DNA of 64,000 bases. Source: Colletotrichum lupini. Lineage: Eukaryota > Ascomycota > Sordariomycetes > Glomerellales > Glomerellaceae. The stretch lies in contig NC_064673.1 of assembly GCF_023278565.1 (NCBI RefSeq), positions 3,038,001 through 3,102,000 on the forward strand. The letters are read 5' to 3'. Shown here in pieces: positions 11,711 through 22,604 of this stretch (the stretch's first letter is position 1; every line of letters begins with the position of its first letter). The position numbers and the translations under genes were made by a program. The notes below the pieces were generated by a model that did no database searches, was not told where the DNA came from, and worked only from the letters and a program-made list of their open reading frames with translations.

Positions 11711-14390
11711 ATATAAAAGAACTAAATAGAAAAGGGGAACGAGCTAACTAAGAAATTATTAATAAAGTAATTAGTATAATATTAATAACTAGCTTACTAA
11801 ACGAACTTTAAATAGAAGCTATATTAGCCGTAGCTTATTTATATAATATTAGCTTTAAGTAACGTACTAACTAGCTATTATTAATTTAAATTAAAAAAGT
11901 TTAGTTCGTTTATTACTTTAAGTAATAATAATCAATAAATATACTAAAGCTCGCTTATAATTTATATCCTTATTAAAAGTAAATATATATATATAATTAT
12001 AAAGCGTACCTTTTTAAAAAGAATTATAAAAAAAGAATTAATAAAAAACGTTTTAAAATAGAGTAAAGGGGATATATTAAGTATTTTATAAGTTATATAC
12101 TAAACGCTTATAACTTATATAAGATCTAGATCCCCTCGTTTTTAAAAGTTTTTATTATTTAAAATATAACGTTTAATAAAATAGCTTTTTATTTAAAAAA
12201 TAATGTTAAAATTATAATTTATTTATTTAAGTTAAGGGCCGTAGTAAATAAGATTTAATAACCGCTTATGATAATTAAACTTAAGCTCTAATTACTTAGA
12301 ATTATAAATAAAAAAGAGGCCGTATTAATTAATAATAAAGAGTAGTTATTATTACTTATACTCGCTTTATAAAAAGTAAATAAGGTTATAAAAAAGCTAA
12401 GTTCGTTTTTAAATAAACAAAATAAGTAATTACTTATTCCTAAACTAACTTTAAACTTTAAAAATCCGGAATTAAATACGAACCTTATTTAGCTAATTAA
12501 AATTATAAACGAGGCTATAAAAAAAGTTAATCTTCTTATTAAAAAAATTAAAAATATAATATATATATAAATAAAAATAAAGATTTTTAGAGCTCTTATA
12601 AAAAAGATCTTTTTACTTAACTAAATTTTAATAAACCTTTTTGATAAGTAAACTTACGTTAAAAAAATAAAAATAATAAACGACTTAGTTAATAATTTTA
12701 ATATAATTAATATATATAGTTAAAAAAAGGGTATATTAAATAAAGCTAAAAGTTAAAAAACTAATTATTAAAAGTATTTATTTAAAACCGAAGTTAATAA
12801 GAGCGACTTAGGTAATACTTTTTTTATATTCGGATAAAAAGAAATTAAGACTCCTTTTTTAATATATATATACTTAATTAGTAAAAAGCGGTTAACGAAG
12901 CGACTTAGGGGTATTAGATATTATATTATTACGTTTATATTATAATTAGTAAAACGAAGTACGTTTTATTAACTACGGTTTAATTTAACTAAATTTACGT
13001 AAATTAATTAATTACTTTTCTAGGGAAGTAAAAGGATATTTATAAAATATTAGAACTTTTAAAAAGTTAATTTATAGAGGTAGTATAGTTAAAAATTTAG
13101 AAACTAAAGGAAATAAATACTTAAAAAATGATGAATAAAGCGTCGGTTATTTCTAAGCCGATACCCCTTAAATAAGTATTTAATTATAAATTAGATAATA
13201 ATAATTACTTTAATTATTATAAAATAAAAATCTATATTAGGGGGGATTTTTAAGAACGATACTTTTAAAAAAGATTTATATAGTAATATTAGTTATTAAG
13301 ACGTTTAAAATAGTTATAGTTATTATTATTTAATTCGATTTAGAAATTTATTAATATAATATTATAAATACTGTTTTAAATATAATTAAAAAGCTAAGTA
13401 ATTTTCTTATTATTTATAAGTTTTTAAACGGCTTTTATAAGCTAGGAATATATATTAAATTTAAGTAGGCCCTATATAGCGCCCGTAACGCTCCGCTATT
13501 ATAATATAAAAAGCTAATATTAATTTTTAAAAGTTTAGGTCTCTTATTTATAAGCGAGGACCCGTACTTATTTTAAGATTTTATTAAAAAGGTCCTAGTT
13601 TTTCTTTATATAAATAATATCCTTATTTTTTATTATAAAAACTACGTTTATAAAGCTAGTTAGGTAACTAAGGGACTTAAAAAGAAGTATAAAATAAAAA
13701 ACTAAGGGTTAGTTTTATAATATTTTAAAATAAGGGTCGTTTATAATTAACTAAATAAGAAGATTTACTTAGCTTATAATTAGTATTTTAAAAAAGTAAT
13801 TAAGAAGTTCGATCTTACTAACTTTACTACTTTTATAACCCTATTATTAATAATCCTAATTAAAAAGTACTTAGGAATTATATCCTTAAAAAAGACTAAG
13901 TCTTTTTAAAAAAAGGTCGGATTAATATTATATATAGTAATTATAATTCGGCTTAACGTTATTTTTATATACGCTTTACTTTTTTAGTTTTTAATAAACC
14001 TGTCCCGTTAGTATTATTTTATTATAAATTAGGTTATATAATACCTTTTATATATATAATACTTAGTAATATACTTCGGAATCTTAGGGGGTAATTAGGT
14101 ATTATTAATTATAAATAATACTTCGTTTATAAATAATAAAAAGACCTAAAGATCTTTATAGGGTTTTACAATTTCTTTTTTTAATAGCCTCGTTTAATAA
14201 AAAGTAGTTTATTAAAATATAATAATTATATTAATTATAAAGGCTAAATTATTAAGCTTAGAATATATAGTTAAAAAGATACTTATTTTTAAATACTTTT
14301 TTAAAAGTATTTCGCTCGAGCTTAGTAACGTATAAAAAGTATATTATAATAATTATTAAATAATTAAACTTATAATAAAAAAGGGAATTA
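11711..14390 (+). pseudogene. Copia-1 integrase C-terminus, reverse transcriptase and RNase H remains
   Basis: The plus-strand frame, with stops read as RIP products, shows in order: the integrase tail (pattern RGYIKYFISY then LYKI-x-IPS near 12060-12140, as in copia RGYIGYLVGY...YRIWIPS); the copia RT motif A-R-N-A-P-L-L-(W)-Y-K-K-L near 13485-13520; the active site F-L-Y-I-N-N-I-L-I-F-Y at 13601-13633 (from FLYVDDILIFY); and RNase H with W-K-A-like residues and a TTSTT-x-A-x-LL-like stretch near 14190-14260. Copia order (integrase before RT) is clear. The reading is lost after ~14390, where a different sequence begins. Confidence 0.78.
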
Positions 14391-15286
14391 ATATACGGGC
14401 GTTATAAATTAATATACGGGCGTCGCTCTTATATAAGCGTCGCTATTTTACTTTTTAATTAGTTTAAAAAAATTATCAGTATAGTTAAATTCTATTAGAT
14501 ATTTATAAAGTATCCTAAGCCTTTATTCTTTTACTTCCTTTATACTTAAGTTATATTATTAAGCCTCGAAATCTAACTTATAGTATTTACTTATAATAGC
14601 TTTTATAATTAAAATTAAAAACGTTCCCTAGGGCTAATTTTAAAATTATACCCTTATTAAAAAACTTCCCTCTTTATAAAAACGATTATTAATTAATTAC
14701 GGCTTCTTATTATTATCTAGCTAACTACTATTATCTTTTTTTTTTAAAAATAGCTACTCTAGCGTTAGCTAATTCTATAAAATTAATAATTTTAAAAAGT
14801 AATACGACCTTATTACCGAGCTCTTAGTTAGTATATTATAAAATATATAACTTTTTATAAATAATTATTTTAATATAAAGCCTATATTATATTTTACTTA
14901 CTATTTCCCTAAGGGAATAATAAAAACCTAGCGGACTACTTTTTTATAACTTTTTTTAAAATATAACCCCTTTCCCCCTAATAAATAGTCCTAATAACCT
15001 TTTTATTTTATAATAAAGTAGTTTAGTAATATTCTTTAGCTTATTAAATAGGTTATTAAAACTAATTAATAGTTAATAATAGTATTACTTTAATAATAAG
15101 AATATATTTATTAATAATAATAAACATAGGGTCCCTAAGTTAATTTATAATCCTATTTACCTTTATAACTATTTCTTACTTAAAACGAAACGTCTTTTTA
15201 AACTATAGCCTCTTATTATACTCTAAATAACCGATCCTCTTTTCTTTTTATAACTTAAATCCTAAACTTACCGATTTTTAGTAATT
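14391..15286. other. RIP-degraded sequence of unknown origin, probably 5' part of a Mutator-like element
   Basis: At the left edge TTAATATACGGGCG occurs twice (about 14389-14424), followed by GCGTCGCT repeated around TTATATAA. No family motif can be read in either direction. By nesting logic it lies left of the Fot1 element (19223-22077), whose right flank (22080 onward) encodes the N-terminus of a Mutator-like transposase. This block may therefore be the 5' region of that second element. This is an inference. Confidence 0.35.
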
Positions 15287-15811
15287 TAAAATAAACTTAT
15301 ATAGTGGTTTTTTTTTAGCTTTATAAATATAAAAGATCGACCTTAACGGGATTATGCTTTTAAAGGAAATTATATAATACGGTATACTTTTTAACTATAT
15401 AATATACGTAATATGCCCTAAGTACGCGCTTAACGTAATATAGTAATTTCGATATAAAAATTACTATATAATTCGGGATAGGTAAGTTACCTTCTTTAGC
15501 TATTTACTAACGATAGGCTAAGTAATATACTTACGTAGCGGCGCTAATTAAAAAGGTTAATAATAAAGGTTAGCCGTAATAATTAGTTATAATAGTCGGC
15601 TATAATAATTAAAGGCGGCCCTTAACTATAGAGGTTCTAAATTTTAATAGCGACGTAGAGGTTTCTAAAGAAAGGGCTAAATAAGTTAATATTTACTACT
15701 TTTTAGAGCTCGTAAAGATTCTTTTTATCCTTATCGCTTCTAATATCGCCCAAAGCTCTATTTAAACTAAATAAATTTACTAAACAAATTTACTAAATAA
15801 ACTTATTAATA

Positions 15812-18635
15812 AGAACCCGGCTATTTTAACTATATTGTTTAGCTATTTTAACTATACGCTATAGTTAACAGTCCCCACTTTTCTAACTAATTAGCCTAAC
15901 TTACGAATTAGCCTAAGTTAATTAGGCTAATTTAATAGAAATCTACGATTCGAGCTAATTTAACGATTACCGTACTTTTTATTAAAATAATTTAATTATA
16001 TAATTATCTAACTAAGCGGAATGACTAATCTAAAAGCTAGCCTCTTATTAGCCTATTTAAGTTAATAATTCCGATCGTTAAGACTGCGGTAATTAATTAT
16101 AAGTAATTAACGGCCGTACTAAGATCCCCTAGTTATAATTTATATTAACTATTTAGATCGAGGGATTACTAAACTTACTTAGTAATAACCGCAGCATAGA
16201 TCCCTCGTTACTCCTCGTTAATAATATTACTTATAGTTCTATTTCCTTAACTTCCTCTATTTCGTAAATAACCTCTACCTCGCGGGCAACCTTAGCCTCG
16301 ACCTTAGCCTCGACCTCAGCCTCGCTTAGGCTTAATAATAGCCGCTACGTATAGATCTTAGTTAAGTTAACATTAGAAATTTGCCGCAATTTACTAAAAG
16401 CCTAGTTCTAGCTAGCTAGTAAATTAACCCTTATTTAGTCGTTCTTAATATAAAAGATTCCTTACTTAAGTAGCCTAGGAGCCCTATTAACGATTAGTAC
16501 TAACGGGAGACTACTATAACGGTAGTATAGCTATAAGGATATCGACTTTACTATTACGAAGCTGACCTCGCGGTATAATAACGAGGGGATTTAAGATTTA
16601 GCATAGGGTATTATTAATAATAAGGTCATAGCTAAGGTACTAATAGTAGTTATAGTTAAGGTACGAGAGAGGCTTATTCCGCTCGAGATACTAACGAATA
16701 ATATATAAATAAAAGAGGCCGTACTAAGTAGTAAATTACTTTATATAAAGTAGGTCGGGTTCGGTCTTCTTTAGCCTTTTATAAACTAAGTAGTATTACG
16801 TAGTAATAAGTCTTAACGCTTTCCTCGAGTAGCGGGTATATATATTACTTATTTAAGCTTTTTAGCGGTTATTAATATTAAACTTAACGAGCTAACAAGA
16901 GCTCTACTTAGCGAGATCGACTTTATAAGCTACCTTCTAATTACTAATTATTTATTATATATAATCCGTAAGGAACTTTAGATCTATAATTAAGTTAAAA
17001 AGGTAGCTCTTAATCTCTTTATAACTACTTTCTATCCGAGAGGTTACCTTAATACTAAGGTTATAGTACTACTTAATTTAGTAGTTTACGAACTTTTTAT
17101 ACTAGCTAAGGTAAGTCTTAAGAATATAAGTAATTAAGGGCTCTTACCGTTCGAACTTCTTAAATATTAACTTCTAAGCCTCGGCAAAGTCCCCTTTTAA
17201 ATTAGCGTAAATTATAAACTTTTAGACTAAAAAAAAGCTAACATAAGTATCCGGAATCTTACGGGGCCGGCTAACGGTAATTAGTTCTTCTAACGAAGCT
17301 CTTACTAATAATTCGGTAAAAACGGGGTTAATATAATTACTACTAATTACTTTATTATTATTAATTACCTAAGAGCCGTCGGCGTAAATCTACCGCTTTT
17401 TAACCTCGTAAGCGATATTCTTATTAATATACTATATATAGATCTACTACTACGTATTAAGCTAAATAGTAGTAAGGGCTTTTTTTAGTACTTTTTCGAA
17501 GTTAGTAATAGCGACGATGGGCTTATAGGTATTAATTTAAGTATAGAGGTTTTTTAATTAACCTAGAGCCTACTCGTAGGCTTAGTAGTCTTCTGAGTTA
17601 ATAAGGTAAAATACTATATTAAAAGTCGTGCCTATATTAGCTACCCTAGTCACGTTCATGAGTAGTATTTTAAAGCGGTTAGTTTTATAGGTATTATCTA
17701 GTAAAATAACGTCTAGAAAGAGCTTTTATATAACCTCGTAATAAGGGTAGGTCTAGAGGAGGCCGGTAATATAGCCGTCGAGCTATTATATAAAGTACTT
17801 AATACTACGCTCTTAGAATAATATAATAAGGGCCTAAGTAAGAGTATACCCGCCGAGGCTCTATAGCCGCATCTTTTATATATCGTTCTTAATATCCTTA
17901 TGCTTAAATAAGTAGTCTAAATACTTCTTAGATATTATAGTAATAACCCTACGACTACTTATAATTATAGTTTAGAAGGCCTAACTAATCTCCTTATTTT
18001 ATTAAGCTAAGCGCTTATAATAAGAAGGATAAGTAATAAGATTAGTAGAGGGCTCGTAGTTATAATAATTAACTCGCACTTCGAAGTACTAACGGTCCCC
18101 TTTAGTTTTTAACTTAACGGCCTTAGCTACTTACTCGTAGTCCTTTTTTCTTATAGATATTTCTTAGAAGTGCGCAAAGCTTAGTAAATTATAGCTACTT
18201 ACGTTATAATAAAGGTCGAATTAGGAAAGAACTCCGTTATAGTAGTTAGAAGCGCGGCGCTTAATAATTACGAATCCTTAAGCTTTTATAAAAAAAGTAA
18301 TATTTATAAAAAGATTTTTATACGTATCGTAGTTATTAAGATTTCTAATTAGTAATTCGAAAGGTATTATAATATTAATAATAGTAGCGGCGGTAGCGGC
18401 GGCGTAGTAATAGTAGTAATAGTTTAGTTAAAATTAATTAGTTATAAGTAAGTAAGTAGAAATTTACTAAGTTTAATTAACGGTACGTAGTGGAAGTAGA
18501 AGTAGAAGTGGGTAGGTAGTAGAAAAATTTCTGCTACTTATTAGTACTCGAAGCGGGCTATAGTAGCTAGTAGAAATTTTTTAATAGTAGCGTATAGTTA
18601 AAATAGCCAAACGATATAGTTAAAATAGCCGGGTT
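15812..18635 (-). mobile_element. Mutator-like element (MULE-1) inside R1 copy 2
   Basis: Terminal inverted repeats of about 48 bp start AACCCGGCTATTTTAACTAT (left from 15814) and end with the complement at 18635. The two differ by two transitions, and each contains GGCTATTTTAACTATA twice. The direct repeat TATTAATA flanks the element (15804-15811 and 18636-18643). Removing it restores the R1 sequence seen in copies 1 and 4. The interior codes on the minus strand for a MULE transposase. The base composition is clearly less AT-rich than the surrounding nest (C/G tracts such as CTCGACCTTAGCCTCGACC near 16290), which suggests a younger insertion or fewer RIP rounds. Confidence 0.8.
15900..18400 (-). 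pseudogene. MULE-1 transposase remains
   Basis: Read on the minus strand, the frame around 17702-17672 gives L-L-D-N-T-Y-K-T-N-R-F-K. This is followed by a segment like NVTRVANIGTTFNIVFYLINSEDY-x-A-Y-E-x-AL, and at 17510-17489 by I-T-N-F-E-K-V-L-K-K-A-L (from TDFEKAL). These are the first and second Asp regions of the MULE transposase domain (PF10551 type). A further stretch fits the ending of the domain (Y-I-N-K-N-I, from C-x-x-H-I-x-K-N-I). Many Gln and Trp codons are stops through RIP, so no active transposase is made. A Gly/Ala/Leu-type low-complexity stretch near 18380-18415 may be the N-terminus. Confidence 0.75.
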
Positions 18636-19792
18636 TATTAATATATAAACTACTACTCTATTCTTAGTATATAATTAGTAATTAATAGGCTAAAAATACT
18701 CGTTAATAACTCTACCCCTCTCGGGCTAAGTGCTCTCTTTAGCTAGCTCGACGCTATAGCTATCGTAACTAATATAAGTATGCCCGAGGATTAGTAAAGT
18801 ACTTTTTAATAATACGGAATTTAGCTAAGTAATAGTATAAATATTATAGATAGCCGGGCTAGTACGGAAGTTAAGATTTAGTATATTAATATTAATTTAG
18901 AAATTATATTTTACAAAGCTAAAAATCCTTTTAATATAAGCTATATTATAAATGTAAAGGAATATATAAAGGGCCCCTTAACCCTTAATAAAAAAGAATA
19001 TATAATATAAAATCTAGCTATTTACGCGGGCTAGTATTAAGAGGTTTTATATATATTAGAGTAAGTATAGCTCGCTTTCTAAATAGCTAAAAGCGGGAGA
19101 AGGTTAAGAGTTTTAATTAGTAGTTAGATATAGAGCGCAATATACCTAGTTTTCTCTAATACGTAATATATAGTACGGCCCCGGTAAATTATTCCGTCAG
19201 GGGGTAAAGTAAACTTATAATAACGTATATAATAAGCGAGCTACTTAAATAAGCGAGCTACCTACCTAATTATAACTATTTTATTTTTTACTTTTTACCT
19301 TACGTAACGCTATAATATAATTATAATATTATAAACTAAAATAACTTAGTTAAACTTAGCGATCTAAGTTATTAAAAAAACCCTAAAACTAAGTATTCGA
19401 GTAATAGCCAAGATCTACTTAGTCCCTCTTAGGACCTTAAGTACTTATTTAAAAAGTATACTTATATAATAAAACACTATATTAAACTTATAAAAATTAA
19501 CTATATTTAAAAAAGAGAAGCTAGTTAAGTATATTCTTAACCTAGATTCCCGATCGTTTCCTCCCTATATTAGTAATATAAAAAATATAGCTAATCGATT
19601 ATTTATTAACTATAACGCGCCCCCTATTAAAAAGCGCTAGGCTTTTAATTTTATTAAGCGCTAATTATAGCTCTAGACGCGATTTTTTTATAAATACGAT
19701 TATAAAAGGGCCTAATATAAAAACTTAAATATAATAAACGTATAATTTTATTTCGTAATAAATATAATTATAAAATACGGTAATCCCCCCGA

Positions 19793-20760
19793 CGGAGCAA
19801 TCTGCCGGGGCCGTACTATATATTACGTATTAGGGAAAACTAGGTATAATGCGCTCTGTACCTAATTACTAACTAAAACTCCTAACTTTTTACTACCTAC
19901 TTATAGGGCGAGCTTTACTTATTTTAACGTATATAGGACCTCTTAATACTAACCTACGTAAGTAGCTAAGTTTAGTATAATTTATTCTTTTATATAGGTA
20001 TTATTATTACCCGGGGGGTCCCGTAGGAGCTATTTAAGGCGCTAGCTTATTACCCTAACCTTATATATTTCTAGCCCGTTTATTATAGTCATTATAACTA
20101 AGCTAGCGTCGATATACTAAATCTTAACGTCCGTACCGGCCCGGCTATTTATAGCGTTCGTACTATTACCTAGCTAAATTCCGTACTACCGGAAAGTAGT
20201 AGTTTATATATTAATAGGTTTATGTAATAGATTTGTTTAGTAGATTTGTTTAGTAAATTTGTTTAGTAGATTTGTTTAGTAAATTTATTTAGTAAATCTG
20301 TTTAGTAAATTTATTTAGTTTAAATAGAGAGTAGCTTTGGGCGATATTAGAAGCGATAAGGATAAAAAGAATTTTTATAAGCTCTTATATAGTAAAAGAG
20401 TAATAAATATTAGCCTATTTAGCCCTTTTTTTAAAAACCTCTATATTACTATTAAAGTTTAGAACCTCTATAGTTAAGGAAGGCCGCTTCTGATTATTAT
20501 AGCTAACTATTATGGCTAATTATTACGGCCAACTTTTATTATTAACTTTTTTAGCTAGCACTACTATAAAATAGCTTACCTATCCCGAATTAAATAGCGG
20601 TTTTTATATTAAAATTATTATATTATATTAAGCGCGTGCTTAGGATATATTATACGTATTATATAATTAAGAAATATACTATATTATATAATTTTCTTTA
20701 AAAGCGTAATCCCGTTAAGGTCGACTTTTTGTGCTTATAAAGCTGGAAAAAAACTACTAT
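19793..20760 (+). mobile_element. R1 repeat, copy 3 (inverted relative to the others), inside Fot1
   Basis: R1 copy 3 starts ATCCCCCCGACGGAGC and ends GGAAAAAAACTACTAT. It is flanked by ATAAAATACGGTA (19780-19792) and ATAAAATACAGTA (20761-20773), a 13 bp duplication with one G/A difference. Removal joins the Fot1 frame as KYG-IIEFNIYNF, as in related transposases. It is 968 bp long, with no insertion and the least RIP damage of the four copies at its left end. The A-rich end (AAAAAAA) is on the plus strand. No ORF was recognised. Confidence 0.78.
20228..20318 (+). repeat. 13 bp minisatellite within R1 copy 3 (seven units)
   Basis: Seven head-to-tail units of TAGATTTGTTTAG, with A/G and T/C transitions between units, fill exactly 91 bases. 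The corresponding place in copies 1, 2 and 4 (about 10625-10660, 15768-15805, 23085-23120, read in the opposite orientation) holds only about three units. The number of units therefore varies between copies of the same family. Confidence 0.85.
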
Positions 20761-22079
20761 ATAAAATACAGTATTATAGAATTTAATATTTATAACTTCG
20801 ATAAGACTAGCTTTATAATAGGCTAGATTATATTTAGAATAGTCGTTACGAGTATAAAAAGGCGTTTAAATACGAAAATAATATAGCTTAGTAATTATAA
20901 ATAAGTTATAGTTATTTAAGCTATTAGCTCGTCGGGCTATAGCGTCCTACTATATATTATTATTATAAATAAATATTACCTCTTTACTTAGTATACGGAA
21001 TCCGGTTTACTATATAATTAGGTTATTATAACGTTTAAAAACGGCTAAATAATAAATAAGAGAGGCTTAAATTAGGTAAAATATTTTAAAAAGTATATAA
21101 AACTATATATAAAAGGTTAATATTACTTCTTTATTATTAACGGATACGAAAGTTATTACTCTACGGATTTTAAATTATATTATAAAGAGAATAATATCGT
21201 TACCCTTTATATACTAGCTTATTCGTTTTATTTATTATAGCCCTTAAATATTAAATATTTTAGGTTTTTAAAAACAATATATAACTAAGAAAATAAGGAA
21301 AGAATATAACGGGGTAATACTTATATTACGAAAGAGGACTTCTTCCCTACGTTTTATAGGGTATTTATATAAGCGATTATAAAAAAAGATATTTAAAGAG
21401 GATTTAGAAAAGCTAGGCTTATATTTTTAAGTATAAAGAGTATACTATTTAAGCTTAATATAAAATTATATACTTCGACGCTTTTAAGATCCTTCTTAAT
21501 AATATTACTAACCTAGACTTTTTAAATACTAAATAACTTAATAAAAGTATTATTATAGTTATAACCTATTAAAAGTCGAATTACCCGTTATTAAAATAGC
21601 TCCCTAACTTTAATTATTGAAGTTATTAAGTATTTATCAAAGGGGGCGCGAGGATTTATATATTAAATTACTTTATTAAAATCGGAGTATTAGATCTTTT
21701 AAAAAGAGAATAACTTACTTAGTTAATATAAGAGGGCTAAGAAAATACGTTTTAAATAAGGAGGAAGTTTTATAATAGTTAATAAAAAAGACTTTTAATT
21801 ATAAAGAGAGGTAATAACCTAAATTAAAGAAAAAACGCGTTAAAATAGTAGTCGTTAAGTAAGGATTAAAATAGGTTAATAACGATATAGCGTTTATAAA
21901 AATACTAATTATAATACGTAAATATATTAAATTACTAAAGAAATATCTAAAAAAAGAGGATATTAAATAGTTTTAATTAAATTACTTTTTTAAGTATTAC
22001 TTTTTAGTTACGAATATAATATAGTTACGATCGGGTAGGTAGCTCGCTTATCTAAGTAGCTCGCTTATTATATACGTTA

Positions 22080-22604
22080 CCCTTTTTAACCGAGTTAATA
22101 ATTTTATAAAAACTAATAAATTTACTATTATAAAGCGGAATAAGTATAAAGCTCGAGGCCGAATTATTTAATATACTTTTTAATATAATTAGTTTAGTAA
22201 GCTTAGGCCTATATAAAACACTAATATTTAATAATATAAGTCTCGTAAATATAGTTATAAATAATAAGTTATTACTAAGGCTTAAGAAAAGGATAAGTAG
22301 TTATTATATTATTATTTAGACCCTTAGTATAATTAATATAATTATAGCCTTAGTTTTAAAGCCTTTATATACTTTTTATATTATAAGCTTATTCAAGTAA
22401 TTAAGGATATTATTAAAACTATAAACTAACGAGTTAGGATTTGGGCTTATAATATACGTATTATTATTTAAGAGTAGTTTTTAAAGTCCTTATTTACTTA
22501 ATAAGATATTTATAACGCTAGGGCTCGTATAAGCTAAGAAAAACTAGTTAAATACTCGCTAACTATAGCGTTAATTAAGCTATTTAATAAGCGAGATATT
22601 TTAT
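22080..22604 (+). pseudogene. N-terminal fragment of a second Mutator-like transposase (MULE-2)
   Basis: The plus-strand frame reads NRVNNFIKTNKFTIIKRNKY followed by KARGRII and, near 22490-22600, a stretch like T-x-x-DIYNARARIS-x-EKLVKYS-x-x-AL. This is the FAR1-like zinc region and the conserved segment ahead of the MULE catalytic domain (T-x-x-D-I-Y-N-x-R-A). R1 copy 4 begins directly after it and no catalytic domain is found downstream. It is a separate element from MULE-1 and has the opposite orientation. Fot1 appears to have landed just ahead of this coding region. Confidence 0.62.

Larger units (their letters stand above)
15301..19204 (-). mobile_element. R1 repeat, copy 2, interrupted by a Mutator-like element
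   Basis: R1 sequence occupies 15301-15811 and 18644-19204. It starts ATAGTGGTTTTTTTTT and ends CCGTCAGGGGG. The flanking duplication is TAAAATAAACTTAT (15287-15300) and TAAAGTAAACTTAT (19205-19218), 13 of 14 bases with one G/A difference. Without the Mutator insertion the copy is about 1.07 kb. It lies 2-3 bases from the left TA of the Fot1 element, so it entered next to an already present Fot1 or the reverse; the order is not settled by this copy alone. Confidence 0.72.
19330..21980 (+). pseudogene. Fot1-type DDE transposase remains (split by R1 copy 3)
   Basis: The N-terminal part (about 19500-19792) reads LVKYILNLDSRSFPP, then N-I-A-N-R-L, and a segment ending with I-K-Y-G. The frame resumes at 20774 with I-I-E-F-N-I-Y-N-F-D-K-T-S-F (from IYNFDETGF, first catalytic Asp), then a typical Y-T-E-S-G-L stretch, and D-G-Y-E-S-Y-Y-S-T-D-F (from DGHESHHSTDF) near 21142. 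The last resembles the HSSHLLQPLDVGCFGPLK context of pogo transposases. The C-terminus fades near 21980. Stops are at Gln, Trp and Arg codons, as expected from RIP. Confidence 0.82.
19223..22077 (+). mobile_element. Fot1/pogo-type (Tc1-mariner) DNA transposon, interrupted by R1 copy 3
   Basis: Perfect TA dinucleotides flank the element (19221-19222 and 22078-22079). The terminal inverted repeats are 44 bp, start ACGTATATAATAAGCGAGCT and contain ATAAGCGAGCTAC twice. A 44 bp terminal repeat is the length known for Fusarium Fot1. Removing R1 copy 3 leaves about 1.87 kb, close to the ~1.9 kb of Fot1. The transposase frame runs on the plus strand through both parts. Confidence 0.88.

Noticed and set aside
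10179..19204. R1 copies 1 and 2 as LTRs of the copia element between them
   Set aside because: They are direct repeats around copia sequence, but copy 1 interrupts the integrase frame, each copy has its own 13-14 bp duplication, and copia has other LTRs at 51 and 25118.
20228..20318. CRISPR-like array
   Set aside because: The 13 bp units abut without spacers, and the host is a eukaryote.
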